The translations under genes and the position numbers were made by a program. Under the pieces are notes generated by a model. That model searched no databases and was not told the DNA's origin. It saw nothing but the letters and a program-made list of their open reading frames with translations. A DNA stretch of 63,770 nt from an uncultured bacterium. Its GTDB lineage: Bacteria; Verrucomicrobiota; Kiritimatiellia; RFP12; UBA1067. The stretch covers positions 1 through 63,770 of the forward strand of contig CACWIW010000017.1 of NCBI GenBank assembly GCA_902761035.1. The letters are read 5' to 3'. Each line of letters starts with the position of its first letter. Position 1 is the stretch's first letter. Below are positions 32,971 to 41,955 of this stretch, piece by piece.

Positions 32971-33432
32971 ATGACAAACAAGGAAAAGTACCCCAACACC
33001 GACGACGCGATAAAGGCGTTTAAGAAACACAACGAGTGCTGCGACTGCGGCTGCACCTTCGAGGAGTGGCTGAAGAAAGACGCAGTGCCATCCAACTTGG
33101 GCAAATCCATTGCCGGCGTGATGCTTGGCTCTCTGCTGCTTGGCGGACTTGTCGATGGCGTCAGACGCGCCGCGGAAGATGAGGCGAACGGCAAGTCGAA
33201 GCCCGACAAACCGTCAGACGGTGACGAGCTGACCGGCATCGAGTGCCCTGTCTGCCACGGCAAGAACGGTGAGATTGATGATAGTGGGTTCATGGGAGTT
33301 TCATTTGTATGTAAAGACTGTGGCATCTTTATGGATAGAAGCACAAGAGTAACAGGCAAGGACCTAAAGTCCGTCTCTGACGCCAAGCTCTTTCTCGCAG
33401 ACCTCTGCAAGAAGAACCGCAAGAAGGACTAA
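32971..33432 (+). CDS. Zinc-ribbon protein with a possible membrane segment, 153 aa
   Basis: The start at 32971 (MTNKEKYPNTDDAIKAFKKH) follows AAAGGAG; an in-frame ATG at 32953 overlaps the ribosome site. Two knuckles, CCDCGC (near residue 24) and CPVCHG plus CKDCG in the second half, suggest one or two zinc ribbons. A short Gly/Leu hydrophobic part (GVMLGSLLLGGLVDGV) lies between them. Its function is unknown; it may bind DNA or the replisome. Confidence 0.6.
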   Translation: MTNKEKYPNTDDAIKAFKKHNECCDCGCTFEEWLKKDAVPSNLGKSIAGVMLGSLLLGGLVDGVRRAAEDEANGKSKPDKPSDGDELTGIECPVCHGKNGEIDDSGFMGVSFVCKDCGIFMDRSTRVTGKDLKSVSDAKLFLADLCKKNRKKD

Positions 33433-33452
33433 CCCCGAGCGTCCACCCATCC

Positions 33453-33923
33453 GTGTTCGAGATAACCATAGATCAGCAAGAGAAACAGCCGTGGCATTTC
33501 GACCCCACGCTCGTCCGAACACACGTCGCCCACATCAAGACAGGCGACTACTGCGTGACGGGCGACCGGGGCTTCGCCATCGAACGCAAGTCTCTCAACG
33601 ACTTCCTTGGCACTATCTCGACCGGGTGGGATCGCTTCCAGCGCGAGATATACCGCGCAAGGGAGGCGGGCTTCCATCTTCCCGTAATCGTGGAAGCCCG
33701 CTTCTCCGACATTCTCTTCTCCGTACAGGCGGACGGAACCATCACCCCACCGCCGCACGACCATCCCCTTCTCACTCCGGGGTTCGTCCTCAAGCGCATC
33801 GGCGAAATGGAAGTGCTCGGCGCGTCAGCGCGCTTCGCCGACGGGCCGACCGAGGCCGCAATGCTCGCCGCCGCCCTGCTATACCAGCGCCATAGGGAAC
33901 TCCACGCAGACGATGAAGAATAG
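33453..33923 (+). CDS. ERCC4-fold nuclease, 156 aa
   Basis: The GTG start gives VFEITIDQQEKQPWHF. The motif is DYCVTGDRGFAIERKSLND, the GDxxx-ERKxxxD catalytic core of ERCC4/XPF-Mus81-type nucleases, followed by FQREIYRAREAGFHLPVIVE. The length equals a single nuclease domain with no HhH partner. It may cut branched or flap DNA during phage recombination. It overlaps the helicase gene by 11 bases. Confidence 0.8.
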   Translation: MFEITIDQQEKQPWHFDPTLVRTHVAHIKTGDYCVTGDRGFAIERKSLNDFLGTISTGWDRFQREIYRAREAGFHLPVIVEARFSDILFSVQADGTITPPPHDHPLLTPGFVLKRIGEMEVLGASARFADGPTEAAMLAAALLYQRHRELHADDEE

Positions 33924-36042
33924 AGAGACGACCAGCATCACCGCCAAGGTGGCGCGAATCCGCTATCCCAAGCCCGGCTCCGAGCCGCAGGACGGCGACG
34001 CGCAACCGCAGTTCTACATCCTCTCCTGCGACGTGGGCGTCGTCAAGGGCAAGCTCAACCACCAGCCAAAGATCGGCGAGACCCTTTCGCTCGAAGGCTG
34101 CTGGGAGGTTTCCAAGTTCAGCGGCCAGCCCGAGTTCAGCTTCTTCCACGCAACCGTCCACATCCCCACCGACGAACGCGCCCTTCTGCGCTATGCCTGC
34201 GAAATGACCCCGGGCTTCGGCCCCGCAATGGAGGAGCGCATCTGGGCGGAGCGCGGCGAATCGTGGCGCGGCATCTCCCTCGCCGACGACATACGCGGCC
34301 TCACGCCCGAGAAGCTGGCAGCCTTGCAGAAGACCATCGACTTCCTCAACCTCAACCAGGAGCGCGCAAAGACCGTCTCGTGGCTCGTCTCAATCGGGCT
34401 CACTCTCAAGATGGCCGAGTCCGCCTTCGAGAAGTGGGGCTCGTCCACCGTCGCCCGCGTCGAGGAGGATCCGTTCATCCTCGCCTCGCTCCCCAACTAC
34501 GGGTTCTCCGACGCCGACTCCCACGTCCGCCGCTATTTCAAGATAGAGCGCAACGACCAGCGCCGCATCAACGCCGCGCTCAAGTATTACGTCCGGCAAC
34601 TCACCGCCGAGGATACGGCAATCACGTGGGACGACCTCTTCGCCAAGGTGACTGCCGCCATCGACTCCGATCCGCAGCTCATCTCCGACGCCTGTCGCGC
34701 GATGTTCAAGTCCGGTGCGCTTGTCGCCTTCCCCCGCTCGATGCGCATTGCGTCGTTGCGCGACTTCTCCAACGAGGCGGCTATCTACCGCTTTGCGCAA
34801 CACGAGCTCGGGGCGTTCGGCTCGCGCATCCGCGCCCGCCAGCCCCGGCCCCGCAGCTTCAACCTCGACGAGACCCAGCTCGACGCAGTTCAGTTCGCCC
34901 TCGACCGCCGCTTCTCCATCATCAACGGCTCCGCAGGTACGGGCAAGACCTCGCTCATCCACGCCCTCTGCAATTCCATCGAAGGCCACGGCGAAGTGCG
35001 CCTATGCGCGTTCGCAGGCAAGGCGGCGGCGCGGCTCCGCGAGGCGACAATGCACGACGCCTCCACAATCCACCGCATGCTCGTCTGGATGGGCGACGGC
35101 AACGGGTTCGCGCTCAAGACCCTGCGCGGCTCGACCGTCATCCTCGACGAAGCGTCGATGGTGTCATCAGATTTGCTGGCCGAAATCGTCAAGCGGACTC
35201 CAGACCGCCTCGTTTTGGTAGGTGACGAGGCGCAACTGCCGCCTGTCGGTTCCGGCCAGCCCTTTCACGATTTGGTAAAGCTCCTGCCGGAATGCGTCCG
35301 CACCCTCTCGACCTGCTACCGCTCAAGGGAGGCGGTGCTTGCGTCGGCCCTCGCCATTCGCGCCGGACAGGTTCCGCCCCCGAACGCCAAGAGCGACGAC
35401 GAGCTTTACGAGTTCCGCTCCCTGTCCGACGCACGCAAGGCGCATGCGGCGATACTCGACGCGGTTCGCTGCGGCGATGTGGACTTCGGGCAGGACATCA
35501 TCCTCTGCTGCCGCAACGGCGAGACGCCCGACGAGACCTGCTCCGTGCGCGCGTTCAACGCCGACATCAAGGAGCTCGTCAACCCAGGCTCGGGCAGGAT
35601 CGACCCAGGCGACCGTGTCATCTGCACCCAAAACTCCTCCGACCTCGACGTCTGGAACGGCACGACCGGCACCTGCCGCTCCTTCGACACGGCGCGCGCA
35701 ATGTGGGTGGAGCTCGACTTCCCCAACTCCGACGGCGAGACCTCCGTGCTCATCCCGAAGGACAAGGTGAAAGACTGGCAGCTCGCCTACGCGCTCACCG
35801 TCCACAAGTCGCAGGGTTCGCAATACCGCAAGGTGTTCTTCGTGGTGACGCGGCGCGACACGGCGACGCTCCTCTCCCGCCCCATGGTCTACACCGCAGT
35901 CACCCGCACCAAGGCGGAGTGCCATGTCATCGGCGACGGATGGGCGTTCTCCCGCGCAATAGCCGAGACGCGTCCGAAGCATACGGCGATGCAGGAAATA
36001 GTATTTGAAGAAGGAATAGCCAAGGAAGACAACCTACCATGA
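33913..36042 (+). CDS. RecD2-like SF1 helicase, 709 aa
   Basis: Residues 1-330 hold the N-terminal OB/helical region typical of RecD2. The helicase core has GSAGTGKT (339-346), VILDEASM, GDEAQLPPVGSGQP (motif III), and ALTVHKSQGSQYRK with YTAVTRTK near the C-terminus. All are classic SF1B RecD motifs for a 5'-3' DNA helicase. The ATG lies inside the end of the nuclease gene, and the stop overlaps the primase start (ATGA). It is expected to act in phage replication/recombination. Confidence 0.88.
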   Translation: MKNRETTSITAKVARIRYPKPGSEPQDGDAQPQFYILSCDVGVVKGKLNHQPKIGETLSLEGCWEVSKFSGQPEFSFFHATVHIPTDERALLRYACEMTPGFGPAMEERIWAERGESWRGISLADDIRGLTPEKLAALQKTIDFLNLNQERAKTVSWLVSIGLTLKMAESAFEKWGSSTVARVEEDPFILASLPNYGFSDADSHVRRYFKIERNDQRRINAALKYYVRQLTAEDTAITWDDLFAKVTAAIDSDPQLISDACRAMFKSGALVAFPRSMRIASLRDFSNEAAIYRFAQHELGAFGSRIRARQPRPRSFNLDETQLDAVQFALDRRFSIINGSAGTGKTSLIHALCNSIEGHGEVRLCAFAGKAAARLREATMHDASTIHRMLVWMGDGNGFALKTLRGSTVILDEASMVSSDLLAEIVKRTPDRLVLVGDEAQLPPVGSGQPFHDLVKLLPECVRTLSTCYRSREAVLASALAIRAGQVPPPNAKSDDELYEFRSLSDARKAHAAILDAVRCGDVDFGQDIILCCRNGETPDETCSVRAFNADIKELVNPGSGRIDPGDRVICTQNSSDLDVWNGTTGTCRSFDTARAMWVELDFPNSDGETSVLIPKDKVKDWQLAYALTVHKSQGSQYRKVFFVVTRRDTATLLSRPMVYTAVTRTKAECHVIGDGWAFSRAIAETRPKHTAMQEIVFEEGIAKEDNLP

Positions 36043-38594
36043 AGTTCTACTCGTTCGAAGAAATCAAGGCGGCGAACTGCTGCCTCCGCTACGCAAAGGA
36101 AATACTGCCCGGTCTCGGCTACGAGGTGCGCGGCGACCGCATCCAGGCCAAGTGGCGCGGTGGCGACGGATTCAACGTCGCAATCGCCCCCGAGGGATGG
36201 TACGACCACAAGGAGAAGGACGGCGGATCGGTCATCTCGCTCTGCGCCCTCACCAAGTTCGGGGGCGACACGCCCGAGAACATCCAGCTTGCGCAGGACT
36301 TCCTCGGCTCGTGGCTCGGCATTGCGCCAGCCATCGTCCCCACCCGCCCCGCGTTTGACCACCGCGAGTCGCCCCGGTACAAGGAGCTTGTCGCCAACGG
36401 CTACGCAGAGACCGCCCACTACGACTACACCAACCAGGCGGGGGCCGTCTGCTTCACGGTCTACCGGCTCGAGCACCCGCACCCCGCGCCATCGCAGAAG
36501 CGCAAGGACTTCGTTCAGTGCTCCCCCTTCGCGCCGTCCATCAAGGACGCGGAAAAGCACCTCTACAACCTCCCCGCAATCGCCGAGTCGCCGTGGGCCA
36601 TCGTCGTCGAAGGCGAGAAGGACGCCGACACGCTCAAGGGATTTGGGCTTCCGGCCACCACCTGTAACAACGGCTCCGCCAACTGGCGCGACGAGTACAC
36701 CGAGGAATTGCGCGGCAAGGACGTGGTGGTCTGCCGCGACAACGACGAGGCCGGAGTCGTCCATGCCCGCACCGTCGCACTTGCGCTCAGGGGCGTGGCG
36801 AAGTCGCTCAAGGTGGTCTGCCCTTCCGCGCTTCCGAAGGGCGATGTGACCGACTGGGTCGAGCGCGAGAAGGGCTCGGCGGACAAGTTCGTCGCGCTCG
36901 TGAAGGCCGCGCCGTCGCTCGCCGACGACGACCCGATATTCTCCGGCGAGGACTACGCAATCGCCGCCGCCAAGAAGGCCAACGAGACCGCCTTCGCCAA
37001 TTTTGCGTGGGGCGAGACCATCAAGAACGGACGCCCGGTGGCGGAGAAGCTCCCCCGCTCGCTCAACGACCTCGTTAAAGACCTCAACACCCGCTTCCTC
37101 GGATTCCCGCGCCGTCTCGGCGAACGGCTCCTGTTCGACCACGACCTCGACACGAACGGCGTGAACACCCTTGAGTCGCGCCACGACCTCTTTGCGTGGA
37201 TCTCCGACAAGTCCAAGCACAACTACGAATGGCAGAACGGTTCCGGCTTCGTGACGCGCGAGGAGCTGTTCTCCGCAATCGTCCGCCGCGCCCGCCGCTA
37301 CGAGAAGGTCGCCACCGTGCCGACCTGGCCCCCGCGCGAGGACACCTACGAGGCGTTCCGCGAGGAGCTGAAGCCGACCCCGGGGCACGCCGCCTTCAAC
37401 GGGTTCTGCGAGTTCTTCTCCCCCGCCACGGAAGCCGACTCGCTGCTCTTGCGGTGCTTCATCGTTGCGCCGCTCTACTACGGCCAGGGGGTGCCGCGTC
37501 CGTGCTGGATCATCGACTCGGTGGACGCCTTCGCCGTCGGCAAGACCACCCTCGTCTACCGCGTGGCCGACCTGTTCAAGGATTCGCCCATCAGCATCGA
37601 CCTCTCCAAGACCAACTTCGACGAGGAGAAGATAATGATGCGGCTCATCTCCCCGACCGGACGCAACTCCCGGATATTCCTGCTCGACAACCTGCGCGGC
37701 AAACTCTCAAGCTCGTTCTTCGCCTCGCTCGTGACGGCGCCCATGCTCTCCGGCCGTCCGCCATACGGACGCGGTGAGGAGACCCGCCCCAATGACCTCA
37801 CCTACGTCATCACCTCCAACTCGCCCAACTTCGACACCGACATCGCGACCCGCGCCTTCATCCTGCGGCTCAAGAGCCACCCCAAGACCAAGGACTGGGA
37901 GCGTGCCGTGAAGGAATACACCGAGAAGAACCGCTTCGCCATCTTCGCCGACATGATAGACCTCATGCGCGGTGGCGCGGCGCCAGCCTCGATGATGCCG
38001 TCGACGCGCTTCCCCGTGTTCGAGCGCGAGGTGATGTGGCCGATGTGCGGCGGCGAGGAAGGCTACCGCAAGGCGATCTCTTCCATCGTTCAGATGCGCG
38101 ACGAGGCGAACGTGGACAACGAGAACTGCATCCGCGTCGGGGAGATCGTCCGCGAGAACATCGCCCGGCTCTTTGAGGGGCAGGACCCCGACATGCTCTG
38201 CGTATTCCTGCGCAACGAGGTGGTGAACCTTTGGTTGCGCCAGCTCAACCTGACTGTCCAGGACGTGCGCAACCTCATCGCCACGAAGCAGATCAAGTGC
38301 TTCTCGCGCAAGGTCCGTCGCTACCCCCGCTCGTGCAAGAGCGTCCCCCTTTCCGGCATCCTCTTCATTGGTGCGAAGGTGCGCCCGACGCCCATCGTGC
38401 CGGTATACCGTCTGCGCCTCGACGCCGACATGAAGAAGGCCGAGAAGTACGGCGACGCCCCTGTCGACGACACCAGTCTCGGAACAGAGATTGCCGAGCT
38501 CCGCGCCGAGGAACTTGGCCCCGCCGCCGCGCCAACCGCCCTCAACGCGCCCGATGCGGTGGAATCCGACGCGGAAGTACTCGAGGAGTTCTGA
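36039..38594 (+). CDS. Toprim primase fused to a helicase/ATPase, 851 aa
   Basis: The N-terminal 95 residues form a primase-like lead domain without a clear zinc site. The Toprim domain follows with VVVEGEKDADTL (Glu191) and CRDNDEAG (Asp234, Asp236). The C-terminal ATPase has AVGKTTLVYRVADL (Lys502), a Walker B RIFLLDN, and a sensor segment YVITSNSPNFDTDIATRAF, like SF3/AAA-type helicases. The protein likely primes and unwinds at the phage origin. No DNA polymerase gene is seen, so the host replisome is probably used. Confidence 0.85.
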   Translation: MKFYSFEEIKAANCCLRYAKEILPGLGYEVRGDRIQAKWRGGDGFNVAIAPEGWYDHKEKDGGSVISLCALTKFGGDTPENIQLAQDFLGSWLGIAPAIVPTRPAFDHRESPRYKELVANGYAETAHYDYTNQAGAVCFTVYRLEHPHPAPSQKRKDFVQCSPFAPSIKDAEKHLYNLPAIAESPWAIVVEGEKDADTLKGFGLPATTCNNGSANWRDEYTEELRGKDVVVCRDNDEAGVVHARTVALALRGVAKSLKVVCPSALPKGDVTDWVEREKGSADKFVALVKAAPSLADDDPIFSGEDYAIAAAKKANETAFANFAWGETIKNGRPVAEKLPRSLNDLVKDLNTRFLGFPRRLGERLLFDHDLDTNGVNTLESRHDLFAWISDKSKHNYEWQNGSGFVTREELFSAIVRRARRYEKVATVPTWPPREDTYEAFREELKPTPGHAAFNGFCEFFSPATEADSLLLRCFIVAPLYYGQGVPRPCWIIDSVDAFAVGKTTLVYRVADLFKDSPISIDLSKTNFDEEKIMMRLISPTGRNSRIFLLDNLRGKLSSSFFASLVTAPMLSGRPPYGRGEETRPNDLTYVITSNSPNFDTDIATRAFILRLKSHPKTKDWERAVKEYTEKNRFAIFADMIDLMRGGAAPASMMPSTRFPVFEREVMWPMCGGEEGYRKAISSIVQMRDEANVDNENCIRVGEIVRENIARLFEGQDPDMLCVFLRNEVVNLWLRQLNLTVQDVRNLIATKQIKCFSRKVRRYPRSCKSVPLSGILFIGAKVRPTPIVPVYRLRLDADMKKAEKYGDAPVDDTSLGTEIAELRAEELGPAAAPTALNAPDAVESDAEVLEEF

Positions 38595-38595
38595 G

Positions 38596-39267
38596 ATGCA
38601 CTACAACAACGACGGCTACGAAGCGGTATACAACCCCGGCAGCGACACCTGCGAGGTCACTGTACGCGGCTACTCCAAACCCGACGGCTCGTTCGTCCGG
38701 CGCGGCGGACCCGCTCACCCCGACGACAAGCCCATCCTCAGGATCAGCCTCGACACATCCTGCGCCAAGCTCGCCGGCGTCGCCGACTGCGTTCCCAAGG
38801 CCGTCCGCGAGACCTTCCACGACGTGCTGTGGGACCGCCGCGACCTCTTGGGGGCGCCGCTCTTCCGCAACAAGCCGGCCGATGACGCCGAGCGCAGGCT
38901 CTTCGCCGCCGCCTATGACGCCGCGCAGAAGGTGCGCTCATCGTCCACCATCCTCGGCGTGGACAAGCTGGCGTTCGCCACCGAGCCGCCGCTCTTCGAC
39001 ACGGTGGACTGCTTCTGCCGCGACAAGTCCGGCGCGTTTTGGCTGATGCTCTGCGACGCAGGCGACGCAAAGGACTGCGACATCGGCCGGCGGCTGTCCC
39101 TCGCAGCCTATGTTCTCGAAGCCGGCGAGTATGTCCCGACCAACGCGGCAGTCCGCCTGGGCGTATGGCGCCTTGCCCCCAACGGCTGCCGGTTCGCGGA
39201 GGTCGTCAATGACCGCATCGCCGCCCGCGACGCGGTGATCAGACACCTGCTCACACCCCCATTCTGA
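38596..39267 (+). CDS. Hypothetical protein, possible degenerate PD-(D/E)XK domain, 223 aa
   Basis: The start at 38596 has GAGGAG upstream. The stretch DTVDCFCRDKSGAFWLMLCD followed by an IGRRLSLAAYVLEAG helix resembles RecB/Cas4-like nuclease cores (xxD-x-RDK-G-xWLxDYKT then RxQLxxYxxxL), but the ExK lysine position is not conserved. It directly follows the primase. It is either an inactive nuclease fold or an unrelated family. Low certainty on function. Confidence 0.5.
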   Translation: MHYNNDGYEAVYNPGSDTCEVTVRGYSKPDGSFVRRGGPAHPDDKPILRISLDTSCAKLAGVADCVPKAVRETFHDVLWDRRDLLGAPLFRNKPADDAERRLFAAAYDAAQKVRSSSTILGVDKLAFATEPPLFDTVDCFCRDKSGAFWLMLCDAGDAKDCDIGRRLSLAAYVLEAGEYVPTNAAVRLGVWRLAPNGCRFAEVVNDRIAARDAVIRHLLTPPF

Positions 39268-39293
39268 CAAACAACCCACAAGGAGTAACCCAC

Positions 39294-39440
39294 ATGATGA
39301 TAACCCAAACAATACTCCTCGCCGTCCTGCGGCGGATAAGGGAGCGGTCGCCGTGGATCAGCGGCTACCGGCGCTGGCCGGACGGCGTTGTGCGCCGCTA
39401 CATCGACTGGAACCACGCGAGCGAGAGGAGCGCAAGATGA
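39294..39440 (+). CDS. Small basic hypothetical protein, 48 aa
   Basis: AAGGAG lies 8 bases before ATG 39294. MMITQTILLAVLRRIRERSP then GYRRWPDGVVRRYIDWNH: an N-terminal hydrophobic-basic helix and a small basic domain. It overlaps the next gene (ATGA). Confidence 0.55.
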   Translation: MMITQTILLAVLRRIRERSPWISGYRRWPDGVVRRYIDWNHASERSAR

Positions 39441-39622
39441 GCGGTTCGGTGCGCCCCATTACCTGCTGCGACAGCGAGTGCGCCTTCGTCAACTGGTGTC
39501 ACATCGGCGGCTACCAATGCCCGAAGTGCGAACGGTGGTTCTGCGGCGGGGCGATGGACGGCGAGACCGGCTTGTGCTACGAGTGCGCCGGAAAAGCAAA
39601 GAAGGAGGCTGACAATGCCTAA
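39437..39622 (+). CDS. Small zinc-ribbon protein, 61 aa
   Basis: It contains four paired cysteine sites: CCDSEC, CPKCERWFCGG and CYECAG, a zinc-ribbon or FYVE/RING-like small domain. The ATG overlaps the previous stop; AGAGGAG lies inside the previous gene. The stop is within the next gene's leader. Confidence 0.65.
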   Translation: MSGSVRPITCCDSECAFVNWCHIGGYQCPKCERWFCGGAMDGETGLCYECAGKAKKEADNA

Positions 39623-40496
39623 TACAACTTTGACAAAACCGAAAGGACAAAACATGAAAGCATACAAGGGATTCAACAAGGACATGACCTGCCGGGGATT
39701 CCAATACAAGGAGGGTGAGACCTACACGACCGACAGGGCAAAGGTCTGCGACTGCGGCTTCCACGCCTGCGAGCACCCTCTGGACTGCTTCGGGTACTAC
39801 GAGCCGGGCGAAGGTTCGGTCTACCACGAAGTGGAGATGGACGGACAGATCGACAAACGGCCCGACGGCGACACGAAGATCGCCGCGACGAAGATCACCA
39901 TCGGAGCGCGGCTCTCGATAGCCGGCCTCGTCAAGGCCGCAATCGACTACACGATGGCCAGGATCATGCCGGAGGCGAAGGCCGATGAAGCGCACGGCGC
40001 GGCATCGGCCACGGGCGACAGAGGCGCGGCATCGGCCACGGGCGACAGCGGCGCGGCATCGGCCACGGGCGACAGAGGCGCGGCATCGGCCACGGGCGAC
40101 AGCGGCGCGGCATCGGCCACGGGCTACAGAGGCGCGGCATCGGCCACGGGCTACAGAGGCGCGGCATCGGCCACGGGCGACAGCGGCGCGGCATCGGCCA
40201 CGGGCTACAGCGGCGCGGCATCGGCCACGGGCTACAGAGGCGCGGCATCGGCCACGGGCTACGGAGGCGCGGCATCGGCCGAAAACGAAACCGCCGTAGC
40301 GGTCGGCTGGGGAATCCTCGCCAAGGCCAAAGGCGTCAAGGGTGCCCACATCGTCCTCGCCGACTGGCGAGAGACCGCGACCGGCTGGAAGCTGCACGGA
40401 GCCAAGCTGCTGCGCATCGACGGCAAGAAGTACAAGGCCGACACATGGTACACGCTGAGGGACGGCAAGCCGAAGGAGGTGCGCGATGGCGAGTGA
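39615..40496 (+). CDS. DUF7666-like protein with GAASATG repeats, 293 aa
   Basis: The start at 39615 has GAAGGAGG 6 bases upstream (ATG 39654 is an alternative). The N-terminal part (KAYKGFNKDMTCRGFQYKEG; CGFHACEHPLDCFGYYEPGE) matches the DUF7666 pattern of phage/bacterial proteins. Residues 128-217 are ten 9-residue repeats GAASATG(D/Y)(R/S/G), plausibly a left-handed beta-helix-like solenoid, then a C-terminal domain (LADWRETATGWKLHGAKLLR). Its function is unknown. Antisense and alternate-frame ORFs over the repeat are artefacts. Confidence 0.7.
   Translation: MPNTTLTKPKGQNMKAYKGFNKDMTCRGFQYKEGETYTTDRAKVCDCGFHACEHPLDCFGYYEPGEGSVYHEVEMDGQIDKRPDGDTKIAATKITIGARLSIAGLVKAAIDYTMARIMPEAKADEAHGAASATGDRGAASATGDSGAASATGDRGAASATGDSGAASATGYRGAASATGYRGAASATGDSGAASATGYSGAASATGYRGAASATGYGGAASAENETAVAVGWGILAKAKGVKGAHIVLADWRETATGWKLHGAKLLRIDGKKYKADTWYTLRDGKPKEVRDGE
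39996..40280 (+). repeat. 27-bp minisatellite in the DUF7666-like gene
   Basis: There are ten consecutive 27-bp units starting GGCGCGGCATCGGCCACGGG, plus a 15-base partial unit. Units differ almost only at two codons: GAC/TAC (Asp/Tyr) and AGA/AGC/GGA (Arg/Ser/Gly). Order of the variable pair: DR, DS, DR, DS, YR, YR, DS, YS, YR, YG. Copy number is expected to vary between strains. Confidence 0.92.
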
Positions 40497-41049
40497 GACG
40501 CTTGCGGATATCATGGCGGGGATGCGCTACGGTACAGTTCCTAAGCATCAGACAGACCACGAATTATTGGCGTTATACGCCGACCGCATCGAGGCGGCGG
40601 CGAAGCGGATGGAGCAGACCTACCTCGACCAGATACGCGACGCCATCAACCAATGGGGTCACGAGAAGTACAAGGCGGAACACGCGTCCGTCGTCAACGC
40701 CGCCGCCATGCGCGAGGCGCTGTTGAAGTGTCGTGAAATCGCGTCCCAATGGGAGGCAGATGAAGCGGCTGGCGTTGCGGGGACTACGGACAAGCCCGAG
40801 TCGAGAAGCGCGGCGGAAGCCGTGACAGACATGGAGTTCGAGATAAACGCCGCCCTTGCCGCGCCGCCGCGTCAGTGCGACGTGGGGACGGCGGAGGAGC
40901 AGGCTGAGAGGTTTGAAGACTATTGCGAGAAGCGGTGTTGCGCTTCTGACTGCGACCACAGGATGTACGAAGATGAATCAAAAGTTGGCTGTACGCTCAT
41001 ATGGGCGCAGATGCCCTACGAGCCGCACGAGGAAGGAGGCGCGAAGTGA
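40486..41049 (+). CDS. Hypothetical protein with Cys-rich end, 187 aa
   Basis: MASETLADIMAGMRYGTVPK opens a helical protein (DRIEAAAKRMEQTYLDQIRD; AAAMREALLKCREIASQWEA), with a Cys-rich C-terminus (CEKRCCASDCDHRMYEDESK) that may bind metal. The last codons (EEGGAK) overlap the ribosome site and GTG start of the next gene. Similar proteins are frequent in phages of gut bacteria with no known role. Confidence 0.6.
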   Translation: MASETLADIMAGMRYGTVPKHQTDHELLALYADRIEAAAKRMEQTYLDQIRDAINQWGHEKYKAEHASVVNAAAMREALLKCREIASQWEADEAAGVAGTTDKPESRSAAEAVTDMEFEINAALAAPPRQCDVGTAEEQAERFEDYCEKRCCASDCDHRMYEDESKVGCTLIWAQMPYEPHEEGGAK

Positions 41050-41273
41050 GCCGCGAACCGACGGAAAAGCAGGTACGGTTTGCCGAGGCAATATCGGCAG
41101 TCCTTGGACTGAAGATGCCCGAAGAAATGACAAGGCAGTCGTTGTTCCTGTTCATCCGGGACAACAAGGCGGAGTACGACGCAATGCGGACGGAATGCCC
41201 CGACCCAGACTATGATTGCTATGTGGCCGAAGCTATGGGCATAGACCTCGTGACAGGTCAACTCGGCGACTAA
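41046..41273 (+). CDS. Small hypothetical protein, 75 aa, GTG start
   Basis: The GTG at 41046 overlaps the previous stop (GTGA), with GGAAGGAGG upstream. Sequence VSREPTEKQVRFAEAISAVL contains the TxKQxxxAxxIxxxLxLxxP pattern common in small phage proteins, then an acidic end. One of three GTGA-coupled genes in a row. Confidence 0.6.
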   Translation: MSREPTEKQVRFAEAISAVLGLKMPEEMTRQSLFLFIRDNKAEYDAMRTECPDPDYDCYVAEAMGIDLVTGQLGD

Positions 41274-41288
41274 GGAAGGAGGCGAGAA

Positions 41289-41462
41289 GTGAACGACGCC
41301 GAATTAGAACAGGCCACGCGGGAACTTAACGCCGCCATGAACGAAGTGGTGCGCTACGTGAACAACAGGTCTGACTACTTCATAGTCAACGTCGGTGCAT
41401 TTGAGGTGCGCTTCGATCTTGCGAAGCTCGGCAAACCAAAAGATGAAGGAGGCGCTAAGTGA
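41289..41462 (+). CDS. Small hypothetical protein, 57 aa, GTG start
   Basis: GTG 41289 follows AAGGAGGCGAGAA. VNDAELEQATRELNAAMNEV is followed by a short beta part; it ends in DEGGAK, whose codons carry the ribosome site for the next gene. Confidence 0.55.
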   Translation: MNDAELEQATRELNAAMNEVVRYVNNRSDYFIVNVGAFEVRFDLAKLGKPKDEGGAK

Positions 41463-41626
41463 ACCTAACCCCCGATTTTGTGCAGGGCGTCCGCAACGCC
41501 ATGAAGGAATACGACTCCGCGAAGGACATGGACACGCGCATCGCCGCAGGGCAACGCCTCGACGAAGCGGTGAGCGAACTGTCCGACAAGCAGATGCCGC
41601 AACTCGTAAAGATGGTATCAAAGTGA
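41459..41626 (+). CDS. Small hypothetical protein, 55 aa, GTG start
   Basis: GTG 41459 overlaps the previous stop by 4 bases with AAGGAGG upstream. VNLTPDFVQGVRNAMKEYDS and DKQMPQLVKMVSK are the main parts, helical throughout. Its function is unknown. Confidence 0.55.
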   Translation: MNLTPDFVQGVRNAMKEYDSAKDMDTRIAAGQRLDEAVSELSDKQMPQLVKMVSK

Positions 41627-41640
41627 AAGGAGAACCCCCA

Positions 41641-41955
41641 ATGACAGCCAAGCAGAGACAGGAGGTGGAGCGCCGCTTCGACGCATCCAATCGCATCTGG
41701 ACGCACTACGACCACGCCCGCGAGAAGCATCCGCACTTCTGCGATAGTCTGCTCCCGGACTATCTGCTGCGGGACAACATTCGGGAGCGGATAGCCAGGA
41801 ACCTATCATTCGCCCGCCGCCGCATCAAGGCCGGAGTCCGCGACCACAACCTGATGTGGAACGAGATCGCGGACTGCGAGGTGTGGGAGGCGACCGAGGC
41901 GATGTTCAACGGCGACAGTGATCGCCGTGCTACTCCGCACCATCGACGTGCTTGA
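41641..41955 (+). CDS. Hypothetical protein, 104 aa, with likely frameshifted C-terminus
   Basis: ATG 41641 follows AAAGGAG. The body (MTAKQRQEVERRFDASNRIW; ARNLSFARRRIKAGVRDHNL) is helical. The last 12 residues (DRRATPHHRRA) look out of frame: the neighbouring frame continues as VIAVLLRTIDVLEGRQGLGR, the kind of ending usual in this protein family. A single-base slip near 41917 would join them. Confidence 0.55.
   Translation: MTAKQRQEVERRFDASNRIWTHYDHAREKHPHFCDSLLPDYLLRDNIRERIARNLSFARRRIKAGVRDHNLMWNEIADCEVWEATEAMFNGDSDRRATPHHRRA

Noticed and set aside
39996..40280. CRISPR array
   Set aside because: Units are directly adjacent with no spacers and are in frame with a protein; no cas genes are present.
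39964..40299. Open frames in other frames and on the other strand across the 27-bp repeats
   Set aside because: Because the unit is 27 bp (multiple of 3), all frames remain open; the products are low-complexity artefacts.
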